From Streptomyces sp. NBC_01775 (GTDB taxonomy: Bacteria > Actinomycetota > Actinomycetes > Streptomycetales > Streptomycetaceae): a stretch of DNA of 64,000 bases. Location of the stretch: assembly GCF_035917675.1 (NCBI RefSeq), contig NZ_CP109104.1, forward strand, positions 3,782,001 through 3,846,000. The letters run 5' to 3'. Below, piece by piece: positions 43,272 through 52,434 of this stretch. Position 1 is the stretch's first letter. Each line of letters opens with the position of its first letter. The notes below the pieces were generated by a model. It saw nothing but the letters and a program-made list of their open reading frames with translations. It made no database searches and was not told where the DNA came from. The position numbers were made by a program, and so were the translations under genes.

Positions 43272-45483
43272 CTAGCTGCTCCCGTACACGGCGGACGAGT
43301 TGGTCGATGGTCAGGCTCGCGCCCGTGCCGGTGCCCTGGGTGGCGCCGAGCGGGCCGGGAAGCCGGTCGTAGGGCTCGTGCGGTGCCGTGCGGCCACGGC
43401 CCGGCACACGCAGCAGCAACAGCCGCTCCGTCACGGCCGTCTCGTGCCGCAGCGCGGCGCGGGCGCCGTCGCCCGCCGTGGTGAGCGCGGCCCGGCACCC
43501 GGCGCACACGGGGCGGGCTCGCGCCCGCATCTCGTCGCCGGGCAGCTGGAGCCTCTTGGTGCCGACGGCGGGACCGTGCAGCGGGTTGAGCAGGCACAGG
43601 CGGAGCTCGGCGGGCAGCGTGCGGCGGGTGTCGCGCAGTACCGCGCCGCCCGCGCGGATGAGGGTGAGTCCTGCGGCGAGGGTGGGCGCGTCGGCCTCCT
43701 CGTCCGTGCGGCTGTCGCCGTCCTGGTCGAGCAGGAGCGTGGCCGCGTCGAGGCAGGCCCAGACGCGGGCCCGGACCTGCGCCGTGACTTGTTCGGACAG
43801 CCGCTCGAACTCCTCGTTCAACTCGTCCAGCTCGCGCCGGGCGGTTCTGCGCAACCATCCGGTGGACGGGCGGGCGGGGGCGTCCGGGGTGGTGTCCGGG
43901 CCGGCATCCAAGGCGGCGGAGGCGCCTCGCGGGGGCCCTCCGTTGGTGCCTCGCGGGCCGGAGGAGCGAGGGCCGCTCGCGAGGCCCGTACGGCGCGCCA
44001 CGGCCAGTCCGGCCGCCGTCAGCGCGAGCGCGCCCAGCGCGGCGAAGGCTCCCAGGACGGCGCCGCTGGTCAACTGTCCGGAGTAGAGCGGCGGGAGCGC
44101 GTCCTCCTCCACCGGGTCGTCCACCCCGATCGGCGGCAGGAAGGGGTGATCGGGGCGTGCGCTGGCGGGCGCGTCGGCGATGTGGGAGAGCACCTGGTCG
44201 AGCTGACCGTAGAGGGCCGCTCCGCCGCTTTCCGCGTCGTCGGAGCTGCCCGAGCCGTAGCGCAGCTTCTCCGTGGACCGGAAGAGGGCGCCGCTGTCGA
44301 CCTTGGCACCGTAGTTCGCGATCTCCACGCTCTCCTCCCCGTCCACGCCGGAGATCACATAGACCCCGTCCTTGCCGAGCCTCTCGTGCAGCTTCTTGGC
44401 CAGCACGTCGCTGTGGCCCGTCGACTCGTCCTCCGTGGTCATGGGGAGGGCCGCCATGTAGACCGGCACGTCCAGGCGGGCCAGGCGGGTCTTGAGTGCC
44501 TTGCGCTGCGCGGCGGTGAGGGGCTGGGGGGCGAGAGGGTCGACGTAGAGCGGGTCCTTCGCCAGCCCGTCGGCGACCCGTTCCGTCCTGGCCTCCATGT
44601 CGGCCTTCGTGGGAAGGGGGTCGCCGTCGGAGCGGGTGTCGTCGTACAGGAAGAACGCGCCGACGCCGATGACGGCCGCGGCGCCCACCGCCACCGGCAG
44701 GAGGACGGGGAGACCAGGACGGCGCCTGCCGCGCCAGTGGTACACGTACCATCCGGTCGCCAGAATCGTCAGCGGCACTCCGCTCAACAGGATGCCGGTC
44801 GAAAAGCTCTGGTCGTCCCGCTCGCTGCGGGTGGTGTGCAGGTCGTCCGGGTGCTCGTTCTTTCTGGACGCCTCGACGCCCTTCCCCGCGCGCTCGGCGG
44901 CGTCGCCGGACCGGACGATGTCGACAACCTTCGTGAAGGTGCGGAACGCGCCCGCGTCGTAGGGGAGTTCGAAGGTGGTGGCCGACTCGACGTCCTGGGC
45001 CGGCACGTCCACGTTGAACGCCGCGACGGTGGCCATGCCGCCGACGCCGTCGAGCAGCACGTACAGCCCCTTCTTGCCGAGCCGGTCGTGCACCGCCTCC
45101 AGCAGCCCGCTGGCGCCACCCGTGCTCGGCAGGACCATCACATACGTGGGCACTCCGGCGCGCTTGGCCTCCTTGGCGAAGGCGGGGGCTGAGGAGCGGG
45201 GGACGGTGCGCGGGAGCTGGTCGGAGAGGTAGACCGGACTCTCGCGGAGACGGGCGGCGAGGAAGGCGCTCTGGGAGGCGGGGACGTCCTTCGCGGTGGC
45301 GGTGGCGGTGGCCGCGCCCTTCGCCGCGTCGTCCTTCGCTGTGACCGGCGCCGCGCCCTTCGCCGCCGGGTCGGCGGTCGCGGGCGGAGCGGTGAGCGTC
45401 GCCAGTCCGGCGAGGAAGAGCGCCGCGCATATCCGCGCGCCGCGCCGCCGCACGCTCCCTCGCTTACGTATCGCGCCCCTCAT
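43261..45483 (-). CDS. Large membrane protein with two TPM-like repeats and the same Cys motif
   Basis: About 740 residues: signal sequence (ICAALFLAGLATLTAPPATA), first TPM-like domain (LRESPVYLSDQLPRTVP, VPTYVMVLPSTGG), two transmembrane helices around LLSGVPLTILATGWYVYHW and LPVAVGAAAVIGVGAFFLY, a second TPM-like domain (DPLYVDPLAPQPLTAAQRKA, VPVYMAALPM), another helix (AVLGAFAALGALALTAAGLA) and a cytoplasmic region with RLCLLNPLHGPAVG and CAGC. Domain count and the C-terminal motif show it is a duplicated relative of the downstream gene, with which it overlaps by 11 bp. ATG at 45483 chosen; an in-frame ATG at 45510 is possible. No function can be assigned. Confidence 0.75.
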   Translation of the reverse strand: MRGAIRKRGSVRRRGARICAALFLAGLATLTAPPATADPAAKGAAPVTAKDDAAKGAATATATAKDVPASQSAFLAARLRESPVYLSDQLPRTVPRSSAPAFAKEAKRAGVPTYVMVLPSTGGASGLLEAVHDRLGKKGLYVLLDGVGGMATVAAFNVDVPAQDVESATTFELPYDAGAFRTFTKVVDIVRSGDAAERAGKGVEASRKNEHPDDLHTTRSERDDQSFSTGILLSGVPLTILATGWYVYHWRGRRRPGLPVLLPVAVGAAAVIGVGAFFLYDDTRSDGDPLPTKADMEARTERVADGLAKDPLYVDPLAPQPLTAAQRKALKTRLARLDVPVYMAALPMTTEDESTGHSDVLAKKLHERLGKDGVYVISGVDGEESVEIANYGAKVDSGALFRSTEKLRYGSGSSDDAESGGAALYGQLDQVLSHIADAPASARPDHPFLPPIGVDDPVEEDALPPLYSGQLTSGAVLGAFAALGALALTAAGLAVARRTGLASGPRSSGPRGTNGGPPRGASAALDAGPDTTPDAPARPSTGWLRRTARRELDELNEEFERLSEQVTAQVRARVWACLDAATLLLDQDGDSRTDEEADAPTLAAGLTLIRAGGAVLRDTRRTLPAELRLCLLNPLHGPAVGTKRLQLPGDEMRARARPVCAGCRAALTTAGDGARAALRHETAVTERLLLLRVPGRGRTAPHEPYDRLPGPLGATQGTGTGASLTIDQLVRRVREQLGVQ

Positions 45484-45580
45484 CGAAGGTGCGGCTCCCT
45501 GCCTGCGCATCCCGGTCCCCACCCGTCCCATCCCTGTCCCGCTGTCCCGACCCTCCGAACGTCCGCCCCATCCTGCCGCG

Positions 45581-46780
45581 TCACCCACGGTGAGCACACC
45601 TCGACTCCGGTCCGCGCTCCGGTGCTGGTAGCGGCGGCGCCACCGGCCCCGACAGGGGGAATCGGACGACTGTGTCCCGCAGGCGGACCACGTCCCATTT
45701 CGTCCCGGCTCCGTGCGCCTCCATGACCGCGGGCATCGGGCCGTGGGTCCCGTCGTCCAGATCGCAGTAGAAGGAGCAGTACGGGAAGGACCGGCGAGCG
45801 GCGGTGAGGAGCGCTCGGGTGACGACGGGGGCCTCGGGGGACGCGGGGGTGCGGGGGCCGCCCTCGAACTCCAGCTCGTCGTTGCCGAGCGGCACATCCA
45901 GGCGGACGGCACCCGCCACGCTGCCGTCCGCACGGTACGCGGCGACCAGCGGGGGCTGCTCGTACGCGTTCCACTCGTCCACGGGGAACCAGCGCTCGCG
46001 CAGTTCGGGGGCGGGCAGCCGCTCGGTCGGCCACGAGTCGGTGGCCAGCAGGGTGTCCTGCCAGGCGACGAGGACCTCGTCCGGGGCATCGCGGGGATCG
46101 CCGTAGAGCTCGACCGCGTAGCCGTCACACTCGCCTGACCAGCGCATCGGGACGCTCTCCGCGCTCTGCCGCGGACGGAGGGCGGGAACGCTGAACTGGC
46201 GGGTACGACCCACCACTTCGAACCCGCGTGCCAGCAGGAAGCGGTGCTCGTCGCCGCCGTTCGCCGCCCGCACCGACAGGGGCGGACGGCCGGAGAGACC
46301 AGCAGCTCCGGGAGTCATGGGAGCGCCAGGAGCACCAGGAGCCCCCGAAGCACCGGAAGCACCGGAAGCACCGGAAGTCGCAGAGCCCTCGAAGTCCGCC
46401 GCCAGTTCCCGCAGCGCTGCCAGAGCCCTCGTACCGTAGCCCTGGCGGCGCAGCGCCGGAACGATCTCCAGGTGCCCGGTGCGCTCGCCCGCCCCGGTCT
46501 CTCCCGCCCCGCGCTCGTCCATCAGCGCGAAGACGCCCGCCAGGCCGACCACGGCGCCGCCCGGCCCCCCTTCGCGGCAGCGGTCCCGGAGCAGCAGAGC
46601 GCGTCGCTCCCAGCCGTACGAGGACGGGTCGCGGTCCGGTCTGAGGATCGAACGGGCGGTGCCGACCGGCCAGCTCTCGGCAGGGCCGAGCGCGTGCAGC
46701 ACCGCCTCTACGGCGTCGGTGTCCGCCGATCCCGGCTCCCAGGGCTCAGCCTCGACGCACACGGCCACCTCCACGGGCAC
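45581..46780 (-). CDS. GNAT-family N-acetyltransferase, two-domain
   Basis: 399 residues. The acetyl-CoA binding signature of GNAT motif A is visible in the N-terminal half (HLEIVPALRRQGYGTRAL), preceded by VVGLAGVFALMDERG. A second GNAT-like half with GYAVELYGDP and SVAGAVRLDVPL follows. Between the halves is a collagen-like Gly/Ala/Ser/Pro linker (SGASGASGASGAPGAPGAP) encoded by a 9-bp tandem repeat at about 46320-46380. Substrate unknown; streptomycete proteins of this layout are generally annotated only as acetyltransferases. GTG at 46780 follows GGGGGAG. Confidence 0.8.
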   Translation of the reverse strand: MPVEVAVCVEAEPWEPGSADTDAVEAVLHALGPAESWPVGTARSILRPDRDPSSYGWERRALLLRDRCREGGPGGAVVGLAGVFALMDERGAGETGAGERTGHLEIVPALRRQGYGTRALAALRELAADFEGSATSGASGASGASGAPGAPGAPMTPGAAGLSGRPPLSVRAANGGDEHRFLLARGFEVVGRTRQFSVPALRPRQSAESVPMRWSGECDGYAVELYGDPRDAPDEVLVAWQDTLLATDSWPTERLPAPELRERWFPVDEWNAYEQPPLVAAYRADGSVAGAVRLDVPLGNDELEFEGGPRTPASPEAPVVTRALLTAARRSFPYCSFYCDLDDGTHGPMPAVMEAHGAGTKWDVVRLRDTVVRFPLSGPVAPPLPAPERGPESRCAHRG

Positions 46781-46819
46781 GGCCCCAGGCGCTCCCCCAC
46801 GCGCGGGCGGCGCCCCCGC

Positions 46820-47071
46820 TCACACCCGTACGAAGCGCCACCGGTGCACCGGCCTGGCGATCATGTCACCCGCCGGGTCGGGCAGTTCGGGCACGTCGGC
46901 GTCGTAGCCGCCCTCCCACCAGGTGATGACCAGCACGCGGTCGCCGGGCGCGGTGTAGTGCTCGCGGCGCTCGGGCTCGGCGGACAGCTCCTGGGCGCGG
47001 GCCCACTCCAGCAGTCCGGGGGCGCGGCCGGGGGCGGCCTTGGCCTCCCACATGAGGGCGACGGTCGACAT
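46820..47071 (-). CDS. Small conserved protein coupled to tsaD
   Basis: 83 residues with strands VALMWEAKA and DRVLVITWWEG separated by a helix (GLLEWARAQELS), reminiscent of a half dimeric alpha/beta-barrel (ABM-like) fold, but this is only a visual impression. The ATG overlaps the tsaD stop (TGATG), so it is translationally coupled to the t6A gene. It ends PVHRWRFVRV, 40 bp before the GNAT start. Function unknown. Confidence 0.7.
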   Translation of the reverse strand: MSTVALMWEAKAAPGRAPGLLEWARAQELSAEPERREHYTAPGDRVLVITWWEGGYDADVPELPDPAGDMIARPVHRWRFVRV

Positions 47072-48222
47072 CAGGCGTAGAGGTTCTTTCTGCTCAGCTC
47101 GTGCACGTGATCGTGGTCGTGGGTGTGGCCGTGGGCAGGAGCGTGGTCATGGCCATGGGAGTCGGCGTCGCCGCCGCCCGTCCCGGGCACATGCGGCTCC
47201 GTCACGGGCAGGGAGGAGTCGGCCGGCAGGTCCCAGTCCGAGGCCGCGCGTCCCCGGGCGACCATCTCGGCGCCGAGCGCGGCGACCATCGCGCCGTTGT
47301 CGGTGCACAGCTTCGGCCGGGGCACCCGCAGCGTGATGCCCGCGTCGGCGCACCGCTCCTCGGCCATGGCGCGCAGCCGCGAGTTCGCGGCGACGCCGCC
47401 GCCGATCATCAGGTGGTCGACGCCCTCGTCCTTGCAGGCCCGGATCGCCTTGCGGGTCAGCACGTCCGTCACAGCCTCCTGGAAGGAGGCGGAGACATCC
47501 GCGACGGGCACCTCCTCGCCCGCGTTCCGCTTCGCCTCGATCCAGCGGGCCACGGCCGTCTTGAGCCCGGAGAAGGAGAAGTCGTACGGCGCGTCGCGGG
47601 GGCCGGTCAGCCCGCGCGGGAAGGCGATGGCGGCCGGGTCGCCCTCCTTCGCGTACTTGTCGATCACCGGCCCGCCGGGGAAGCCGAGGTGGAGCACCCG
47701 GGCAACCTTGTCGAACGCCTCACCCGCCGCGTCGTCGATGGTCGAGCCGAGCGGCCGTACGTCCGAGGTGATGTCGGGGGCGAGCAGCAGTGAGGAGTGC
47801 CCGCCGCTGACGAGGAGCGCCATCGTCGGCTCGGGCAGTGCGCCGTGTTCGAGCTGGTCCACGCAGATGTGCGAGGCGAGGTGGTTGACGCCGTAGAGCG
47901 GCTTGCCCAGCGCGTAGGCGTACGCCTTGGCCGCCGATACGCCCACCAGCAGCGCGCCCGCGAGACCGGGCCCGGCCGTGACGGCGATGCCGTCGAGGTC
48001 GGAGGCGGCGACTCCGGCGTCCTTCAGGGCGCGCTGGATCGTCGGGACCATGGCCTCCAGGTGGGCCCGGCTGGCGATCTCGGGCACGACACCGCCGAAG
48101 CGCGCGTGGGTGTCCACGCTGGAGGCGATCGCGTCGGCCAGCAGGGTGTGGCCGCGGACGATGCCGACGCCGGTCTCGTCGCAGGAAGTCTCGATGCCGA
48201 GAACGAGCGGTTCGTCAGCCAT
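47071..48222 (-). CDS. tsaD: tRNA N6-adenosine threonylcarbamoyltransferase TsaD, with His-rich tail
   Basis: 383 residues. Catalyses the last step of t6A37 formation in ANN-decoding tRNAs, with TsaB and TsaE. The ASKHA fold is clear: [15 protein letters not shown], the iron-binding histidines in [20 protein letters not shown], and [24 protein letters not shown] further on. After the core a ~30-residue tail ([20 protein letters not shown]) is strikingly histidine-rich, unlike the usual family C-terminus. ATG at 48222 with AAGGA nine bases upstream; it overlaps rimI by 8 bp. Confidence 0.96.
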   Translation of the reverse strand: MADEPLVLGIETSCDETGVGIVRGHTLLADAIASSVDTHARFGGVVPEIASRAHLEAMVPTIQRALKDAGVAASDLDGIAVTAGPGLAGALLVGVSAAKAYAYALGKPLYGVNHLASHICVDQLEHGALPEPTMALLVSGGHSSLLLAPDITSDVRPLGSTIDDAAGEAFDKVARVLHLGFPGGPVIDKYAKEGDPAAIAFPRGLTGPRDAPYDFSFSGLKTAVARWIEAKRNAGEEVPVADVSASFQEAVTDVLTRKAIRACKDEGVDHLMIGGGVAANSRLRAMAEERCADAGITLRVPRPKLCTDNGAMVAALGAEMVARGRAASDWDLPADSSLPVTEPHVPGTGGGDADSHGHDHAPAHGHTHDHDHVHELSRKNLYA

Positions 48223-48919
48223 GGCTCTCTGTTCCTTGGGGAGTGCTGGGGTGTGGTGAGGCGAGGGAGACGGCGGGCGGTCCGGCGGCGGCCGGCCCGG
48301 AAGCACCCGCTTCTGAAGCGGGTGTGGACGAACCCTGCGCGGCCGTCCCTGAGACGGACGCCGACGCCGACGCCGGGTCGGCGAGGCGCATGACCAGGGC
48401 GTCCACGTTGGCGGGCTGGTAGTAGCCGCGGCGGACGCCGATGGGGGTGAAGCCGAAGCGTTCGTAGAGGCGCTGGGCCGGGAGATTGTCGACGCGGACC
48501 TCCAGGAGGACCTCCGCGCATTCGAAATCCGTGGCGGCGCCCAGCAGAGCGCGCAGGAGGCGGGAGCCCAGGCCGGTGCCGCGGTACGCGGGCAGGACGC
48601 CGATGGTCTGTATGTCGCCCGTGCCGCTGACCGCGGCGAGGCCCCCGTAGCCCACGAGGTCACCCTCGGGGTCGACGGCCACCAGATAGCGGCGGGTCGC
48701 CCCCCGGCCGCGTGCGAGCGCCAGCTCCGACCAGAACATCCCCTCCGACCAGGCGTCCTCGGGGAACAGCTCGCCCTCCAGCGCCAGCACGGGCTCGATG
48801 TCCCACCAGCGCATCTCACGCAGCGTGACCTCGGGCGCCCCGTCCCCGGAAACCGACCCCGGGGCCGAAGCCACATCCCGGCCGCCCACGTCCTGACCGC
48901 CCACGTCCCGCTCGCTCAC
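48215..48919 (-). CDS. rimI: Ribosomal-protein S18 alanine N-acetyltransferase RimI
   Basis: About 234 residues, longer than classical RimI because of N- and C-terminal low-complexity extensions. The GNAT core is normal: [78 protein letters not shown]. Acetylates the N-terminus of S18; in actinobacteria it lies between tsaB and tsaD. I start it at GTG 48919, which overlaps the tsaB stop (GTGA), consistent with coupling; an internal start near the LREM motif would give a more standard length. Confidence 0.88.
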   Translation of the reverse strand: MSERDVGGQDVGGRDVASAPGSVSGDGAPEVTLREMRWWDIEPVLALEGELFPEDAWSEGMFWSELALARGRGATRRYLVAVDPEGDLVGYGGLAAVSGTGDIQTIGVLPAYRGTGLGSRLLRALLGAATDFECAEVLLEVRVDNLPAQRLYERFGFTPIGVRRGYYQPANVDALVMRLADPASASASVSGTAAQGSSTPASEAGASGPAAAGPPAVSLASPHPSTPQGTESHG

Positions 48920-49602
48920 CGTGGCGTGACCACCTTGTAGTTCGCCGGCACCTGCGCGTCGGGGCGGCGCAGGTACAGCGGGTGGGGCGGCAGCAGTTCC
49001 TCGCCGCGGGCCAGCCGCTCGGCCGCGAGCCGGGCGAGCGCCCGGGCCGACAGGTCGGCGGGCAGATCGTGACGTACCCCACGGAAGACGTCCTCGTACA
49101 GCACAGCGCCTGCCCCCACGGAGGGCAGCCCGGCGATCTCGACCCCGATCCTGGCCCCGCTCCCGGCCAGCTCGGCGGGGCGGTCGACGGCCGGCTCGCC
49201 GACGCGGGTGCGGGCGTCGGCGTACCGCGCCCAGTAGACCTCCTTGCGGCGCGCGTCGGTGGCCACGACGAAGGGCTCGTCCAGGCCCGACCCGTACGCG
49301 ATGCCGTCCAGCGTGCACACGCCGTGCACGCGCAGCCCGAGCGCGGCGCCGAACGCCTCGGCGGTCGCGAGGCCGACCCGCAGGCCCGTGTAGGGGCCGG
49401 GCCCGACGCCGACGACCACGTCCGTGACATCGGCCAGCTTCCGCCCGGCCTCATTCAGCACCCGGTCGACCGAGGGCAGCAGCAGCTCCCCGTGGCGGCG
49501 GGCGTCGACCTGGTGGGCGGCGGCGAGCGTACGGTCGCCGTCGGCGTCGTGGAGGGCGACGGTGACGGCGGGTGTGGCGGTATCCAGCGCGAGCATCAAC
49601 AC
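48916..49602 (-). CDS. tsaB: tRNA threonylcarbamoyladenosine biosynthesis protein TsaB
   Basis: 228 residues of the TsaD-like ASKHA family that lacks catalytic iron-binding residues and acts as the TsaD partner. LALDTATPAVTVALHD, HGELLLPSVDRVL and GVGPGPYTGLRVGLATA are the family hallmarks. GTG at 49602 (an ATG two codons later is possible). TAGGCT exactly six bases before the GTG suggests a leaderless transcript, so this is the likely head of the tsaB-rimI-tsaD unit. Confidence 0.95.
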   Translation of the reverse strand: MLMLALDTATPAVTVALHDADGDRTLAAAHQVDARRHGELLLPSVDRVLNEAGRKLADVTDVVVGVGPGPYTGLRVGLATAEAFGAALGLRVHGVCTLDGIAYGSGLDEPFVVATDARRKEVYWARYADARTRVGEPAVDRPAELAGSGARIGVEIAGLPSVGAGAVLYEDVFRGVRHDLPADLSARALARLAAERLARGEELLPPHPLYLRRPDAQVPANYKVVTPR

Positions 49603-49635
49603 CCGTCCAGCCTACGGCGCCCGCGCGGCGCCCTC

Positions 49636-51150
49636 TCAGCCGTGCGCCGCCGCTGCCTCCTTCTTGGCGCCCTTGCCGAACGGCACGTTGACGCCCGTCA
49701 GGTCGGCGCGGATGCCGTCCTTTGCGACGGAAATCCCACGAAGCCGCACGTCACCGGGCATCTTGGGCAGCTTGAGGTTGAGCGCGAGCTTGTCGGCGAG
49801 CTTCGGCTCCTCGATCTTCTTGAGGCCCTCGACGAGCGCCGGGTCGATACCGATCTTCTTCAGCAGCGAGGGGTGCGCGACGACGGCGTCGAGCATGTTG
49901 ATGCGCATCACCTTGTCCACGAAGCGCGGCTTCCCGGTCACCTTGTGCAGCTCGCTCTCGCTGTGCCGGACGCGCTGCATCCGCTTGTCCGACAGCCCGA
50001 AGCGGTGGGCGATGGACCGCACCCCGAACAACGCCCTGGCCTTGGACGCGTCGCGCTGGATGCGCTCGGCCAGCGGGCGGGACAGCCGCAGGCCCTCGTC
50101 CTTGCCGGTGCCGGGGGTGTAGCTGAAGAGCCGGGGGACGTCGAGCTTCATGTCCTCCACGGTGGTGCCCACGGCGTGGTCACCCGTTCGCTGGAGGTGG
50201 GCGCGGGCCCGCACCTTGACCTCGGTACCGGCGACGGGAAGCTTGCCGTCGGCCAGCACGGTGCTGCGGCCACCGTCGGTGAACTTGACCTGCGAGGTGC
50301 CCAGCTCGCGGTCGAGGTCGTCGAAGGCGATCAGCACGTCGCCCTTCATCCGGCCGAGCACCGCGCCCTGGATCGAGGACGGGGCGTCGCCGACGATCTT
50401 CACATCGTTCACGGTTCCGTTGACCTGCGCGACCGAGACGCGGCCCGCCGGCACATCGGGAATCGTCACCTCGACGTGGTCGAGCCGGTCGCCGGCCACC
50501 TGGGTCAGGAAGGGGAAGCCCTTGATGTGGACCTCGGGGCGCGCGTGCAGATGCAGCGAGTCCTGCACCTTCTCGGCGGCCTTGCCCTCGGCGTAGAGCG
50601 CGGCCCAGCGGTCGCCGACGCCGAGGAAGGCCAGCAGCGCCAGGCAGGCGATGCCGAGCTTGACGGTCATCGTGAAGCGGGACCTGCGCCGTCTGCGCAC
50701 GGCCCGCAGATAGGGCATCCGGTCCTCGTACTCCGGCTCGTCGTAGTCCGAGCGGAGGCTGAAGCCGAGCGGGCCCTCGTCGTACGGGTTGTCGTGCGGG
50801 CTGCCCTCGGGCGCCGGGTCGGCGCCCAGCGCGTCGTAGGGGTTCGGCGTGGGGGCGCCGGTGGGCTCGGGCGCGTCGGACGGCGCGAGCGAGGCCAGCT
50901 CGTCGTAGGGGTTCGCCGACGCGGCGCCCCGGGCGGGGCCGGGCACCTGGGCCGACGAGGCTCCGGCAGCCGACGCGGCTCCCGCAGCCGTCCCGGCTCC
51001 CTGCGTCGCCCCGTGGGAACCGTGGGCCGTGGGGGATCCGGTACGCCGGTGACTCCGGGGAACCTGGCGGCCCTGCTCGCCCTGCGGGGTGGGAACTTTC
51101 GGTATGGGAGTTGTGGAGCTTGGCGATGAACCGTGGGGGGTCATCGCCAT
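49636..51150 (-). CDS. DUF2993 membrane protein (LmeA family)
   Basis: About 504 residues: a long Pro/Gly/Ala-rich cytoplasmic N-terminus with a repeated NPYDE/NPYDAL motif, a basic stop-transfer stretch (RAVRRRRRSRF), one transmembrane helix (TVKLGIACLALLAFLGVG) and a ~320-residue extracytoplasmic DUF2993 domain (VHIKGFPFLTQVAGDRLDHV, FTDGGRSTVLADGKLP). In mycobacteria the related LmeA binds phosphoinositide-derived lipids and affects lipomannan elongation; the streptomycete role is not known. Start is uncertain: in-frame ATGs at 51150 and 51144 and a TTG at 51162. The next gene is divergent. Confidence 0.8.
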   Translation of the reverse strand: MAMTPHGSSPSSTTPIPKVPTPQGEQGRQVPRSHRRTGSPTAHGSHGATQGAGTAAGAASAAGASSAQVPGPARGAASANPYDELASLAPSDAPEPTGAPTPNPYDALGADPAPEGSPHDNPYDEGPLGFSLRSDYDEPEYEDRMPYLRAVRRRRRSRFTMTVKLGIACLALLAFLGVGDRWAALYAEGKAAEKVQDSLHLHARPEVHIKGFPFLTQVAGDRLDHVEVTIPDVPAGRVSVAQVNGTVNDVKIVGDAPSSIQGAVLGRMKGDVLIAFDDLDRELGTSQVKFTDGGRSTVLADGKLPVAGTEVKVRARAHLQRTGDHAVGTTVEDMKLDVPRLFSYTPGTGKDEGLRLSRPLAERIQRDASKARALFGVRSIAHRFGLSDKRMQRVRHSESELHKVTGKPRFVDKVMRINMLDAVVAHPSLLKKIGIDPALVEGLKKIEEPKLADKLALNLKLPKMPGDVRLRGISVAKDGIRADLTGVNVPFGKGAKKEAAAAHG

Positions 51151-51342
51151 ATGCGAACACAAGGCCAGGCGTTACTCCAAGTCTCCTCTTGAGCCGCCGT
51201 CCGGCCGGTGCCGGTCCGTCCTGAACCGCAGGGCCCTGCTGCTACCGTCAACTCCAGCGCGCAGGGGGGCGCGAGGGCGCGTGTACGGAAGGCGTACGGG
51301 ATCCGCCCGCACGGGAGCACGCACGAGAGGTGGCGGCGCACG

Positions 51343-51906
51343 GTGGCACGCAGCAGCGGCAGCAGCGCGGGAGTTGTGGTGGCCGGGCTGACGGCGGCGG
51401 CCCTCGCGGTGATCGGCTTCTTCGCCTTCCAGGCCTCCGCCGCCCAGGACCGCGTCGAGAAGCCCTCTTCCGCCAAGTCCCCCTCCCCCTCCCACGACGC
51501 CGAGAAGCGGCCCCCGAAGAAGGACACGGCGCTGCCCGCCCGCTCCGGGAGCGGCTTCCGTGTCGTCTACGCGCTGGGGCGCGAGCGGGTCTGGCTGGTC
51601 GGCAAGGACGGCAAGGTCACCGACACGTTCACGGTGAAGCCCAGCACGGTCAGCCCGCCGTCGGGCACCTACAAGGTCAGCTCGCGCTCGTCGCACGTCA
51701 CCGGCTCGGACGGAGTGCCGATCGAGAACGTGGTGCGCTTCACAGATGTCAAGGGCGTCAGCATCGGCTTCAGCGCGGCGCTGAACGGCGCGACGCCGGA
51801 GGCGGACACCTCGCGCAAGACGGGCGGCATCCGCGAGAAGCGCGAGGACGGCGAGAAGATGTGGCTGCACGCCACGATCGGCACCCGGGTCGTCGTCGTC
51901 CGCTGA
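51343..51906 (+). CDS. Small secreted/membrane-anchored protein, function unknown
   Basis: About 187 residues: N-terminal hydrophobic anchor (AGVVVAGLTAAALAVIGFFAFQASA), a short Lys/Ser/Pro spacer and a beta-rich domain (FRVVYALGRERVWLVGKDGK, VTDTFTVKPSTVSPPSGTYK). The beta portion looks like the front of an L,D-transpeptidase fold (ExRVWLVGxDGxV, PPSGTY), but the catalytic SHGCxR segment is absent. GTG at 51343 chosen; GAGAGG lies 12 bases upstream. Divergent from the DUF2993 gene and convergent on the small iron-box gene. Confidence 0.7.
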   Translation: MARSSGSSAGVVVAGLTAAALAVIGFFAFQASAAQDRVEKPSSAKSPSPSHDAEKRPPKKDTALPARSGSGFRVVYALGRERVWLVGKDGKVTDTFTVKPSTVSPPSGTYKVSSRSSHVTGSDGVPIENVVRFTDVKGVSIGFSAALNGATPEADTSRKTGGIREKREDGEKMWLHATIGTRVVVVR

Positions 51907-51995
51907 TATCTGCCCGGAGGTCGTCCTCCGGCCCGCTCGGAGAGCTCGTCTCGCTGAGGCACCGGCCCTGGCTGAGGCATCGGCCCCACGGGACG

Positions 51996-52232
51996 TTACG
52001 CCGCGCCCTTGTCCGGGAGGTTCACCGGCAGCTGCGGCAGCTCGGCGGGCTCGGCCACGCCCGCGTCGGCCGGAACATCCGCCGACGCTTCCGCCGGCAC
52101 CTCGGACGGCGGCCGGGAGACAGCGGCAGCGGCGGCACAGGACGCGAGCAGTTCGCTCATCGGCGGCATGGGCCGGGCCTGCCGCGCCGCGTGGGTCCGC
52201 GTCGGCCGCTGCTCGGACTTTCGTGCCGTCAT
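51996..52232 (-). CDS. Small Ala/Pro-rich protein with an iron-box-like site upstream
   Basis: 78 residues: basic N-terminus (MTARKSEQRPTRTHAARQAR), a conserved-looking PMPPMSELLASCAAAAAVS with one cysteine, and an Ala/Pro/Glu-rich end. It has an excellent ribosome site (GGAGGGAGC six bases before ATG) and G/C third positions, so it is probably real. Fifty-two bases upstream is a palindrome with strong similarity to DtxR/DmdR iron boxes, suggesting iron-dependent repression. No domain recognised. Confidence 0.65.
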   Translation of the reverse strand: MTARKSEQRPTRTHAARQARPMPPMSELLASCAAAAAVSRPPSEVPAEASADVPADAGVAEPAELPQLPVNLPDKGAA

Positions 52233-52283
52233 GGCTCCCTCCGGGGGCTTCAGGCGCCTGGTCGACTGCGCCGTCAGGCATAC

Positions 52284-52297
52284 TTAGGCATACCTAA
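52284..52297. promoter_or_regulatory. Iron-box-like palindrome (DtxR/DmdR type)
   Basis: ttaggcatacctaa: perfect outer arms TTAGG and CCTAA. Against the right-hand 13 bases of the DtxR-family consensus (WAGSCTWACCTWA) it matches 12. A direct repeat gcatac-tta / gcatac-cta overlaps it. It lies 52-65 bp before the ATG of the small gene at 52232, where it would cover the core promoter. Confidence 0.7.
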
Positions 52298-52434
52298 CCG
52301 TGCTCTCAGCCCCCATGGGACCACGCGGCACACCGACCGCGCAACATCTTACCGACACCATGTCGGAACGTGAGACCGCGCGCCGCGACCCGAGACCGGC
52401 CGAGGAGGAGGGCGCGGGGCCCGACCGCGCCGGG

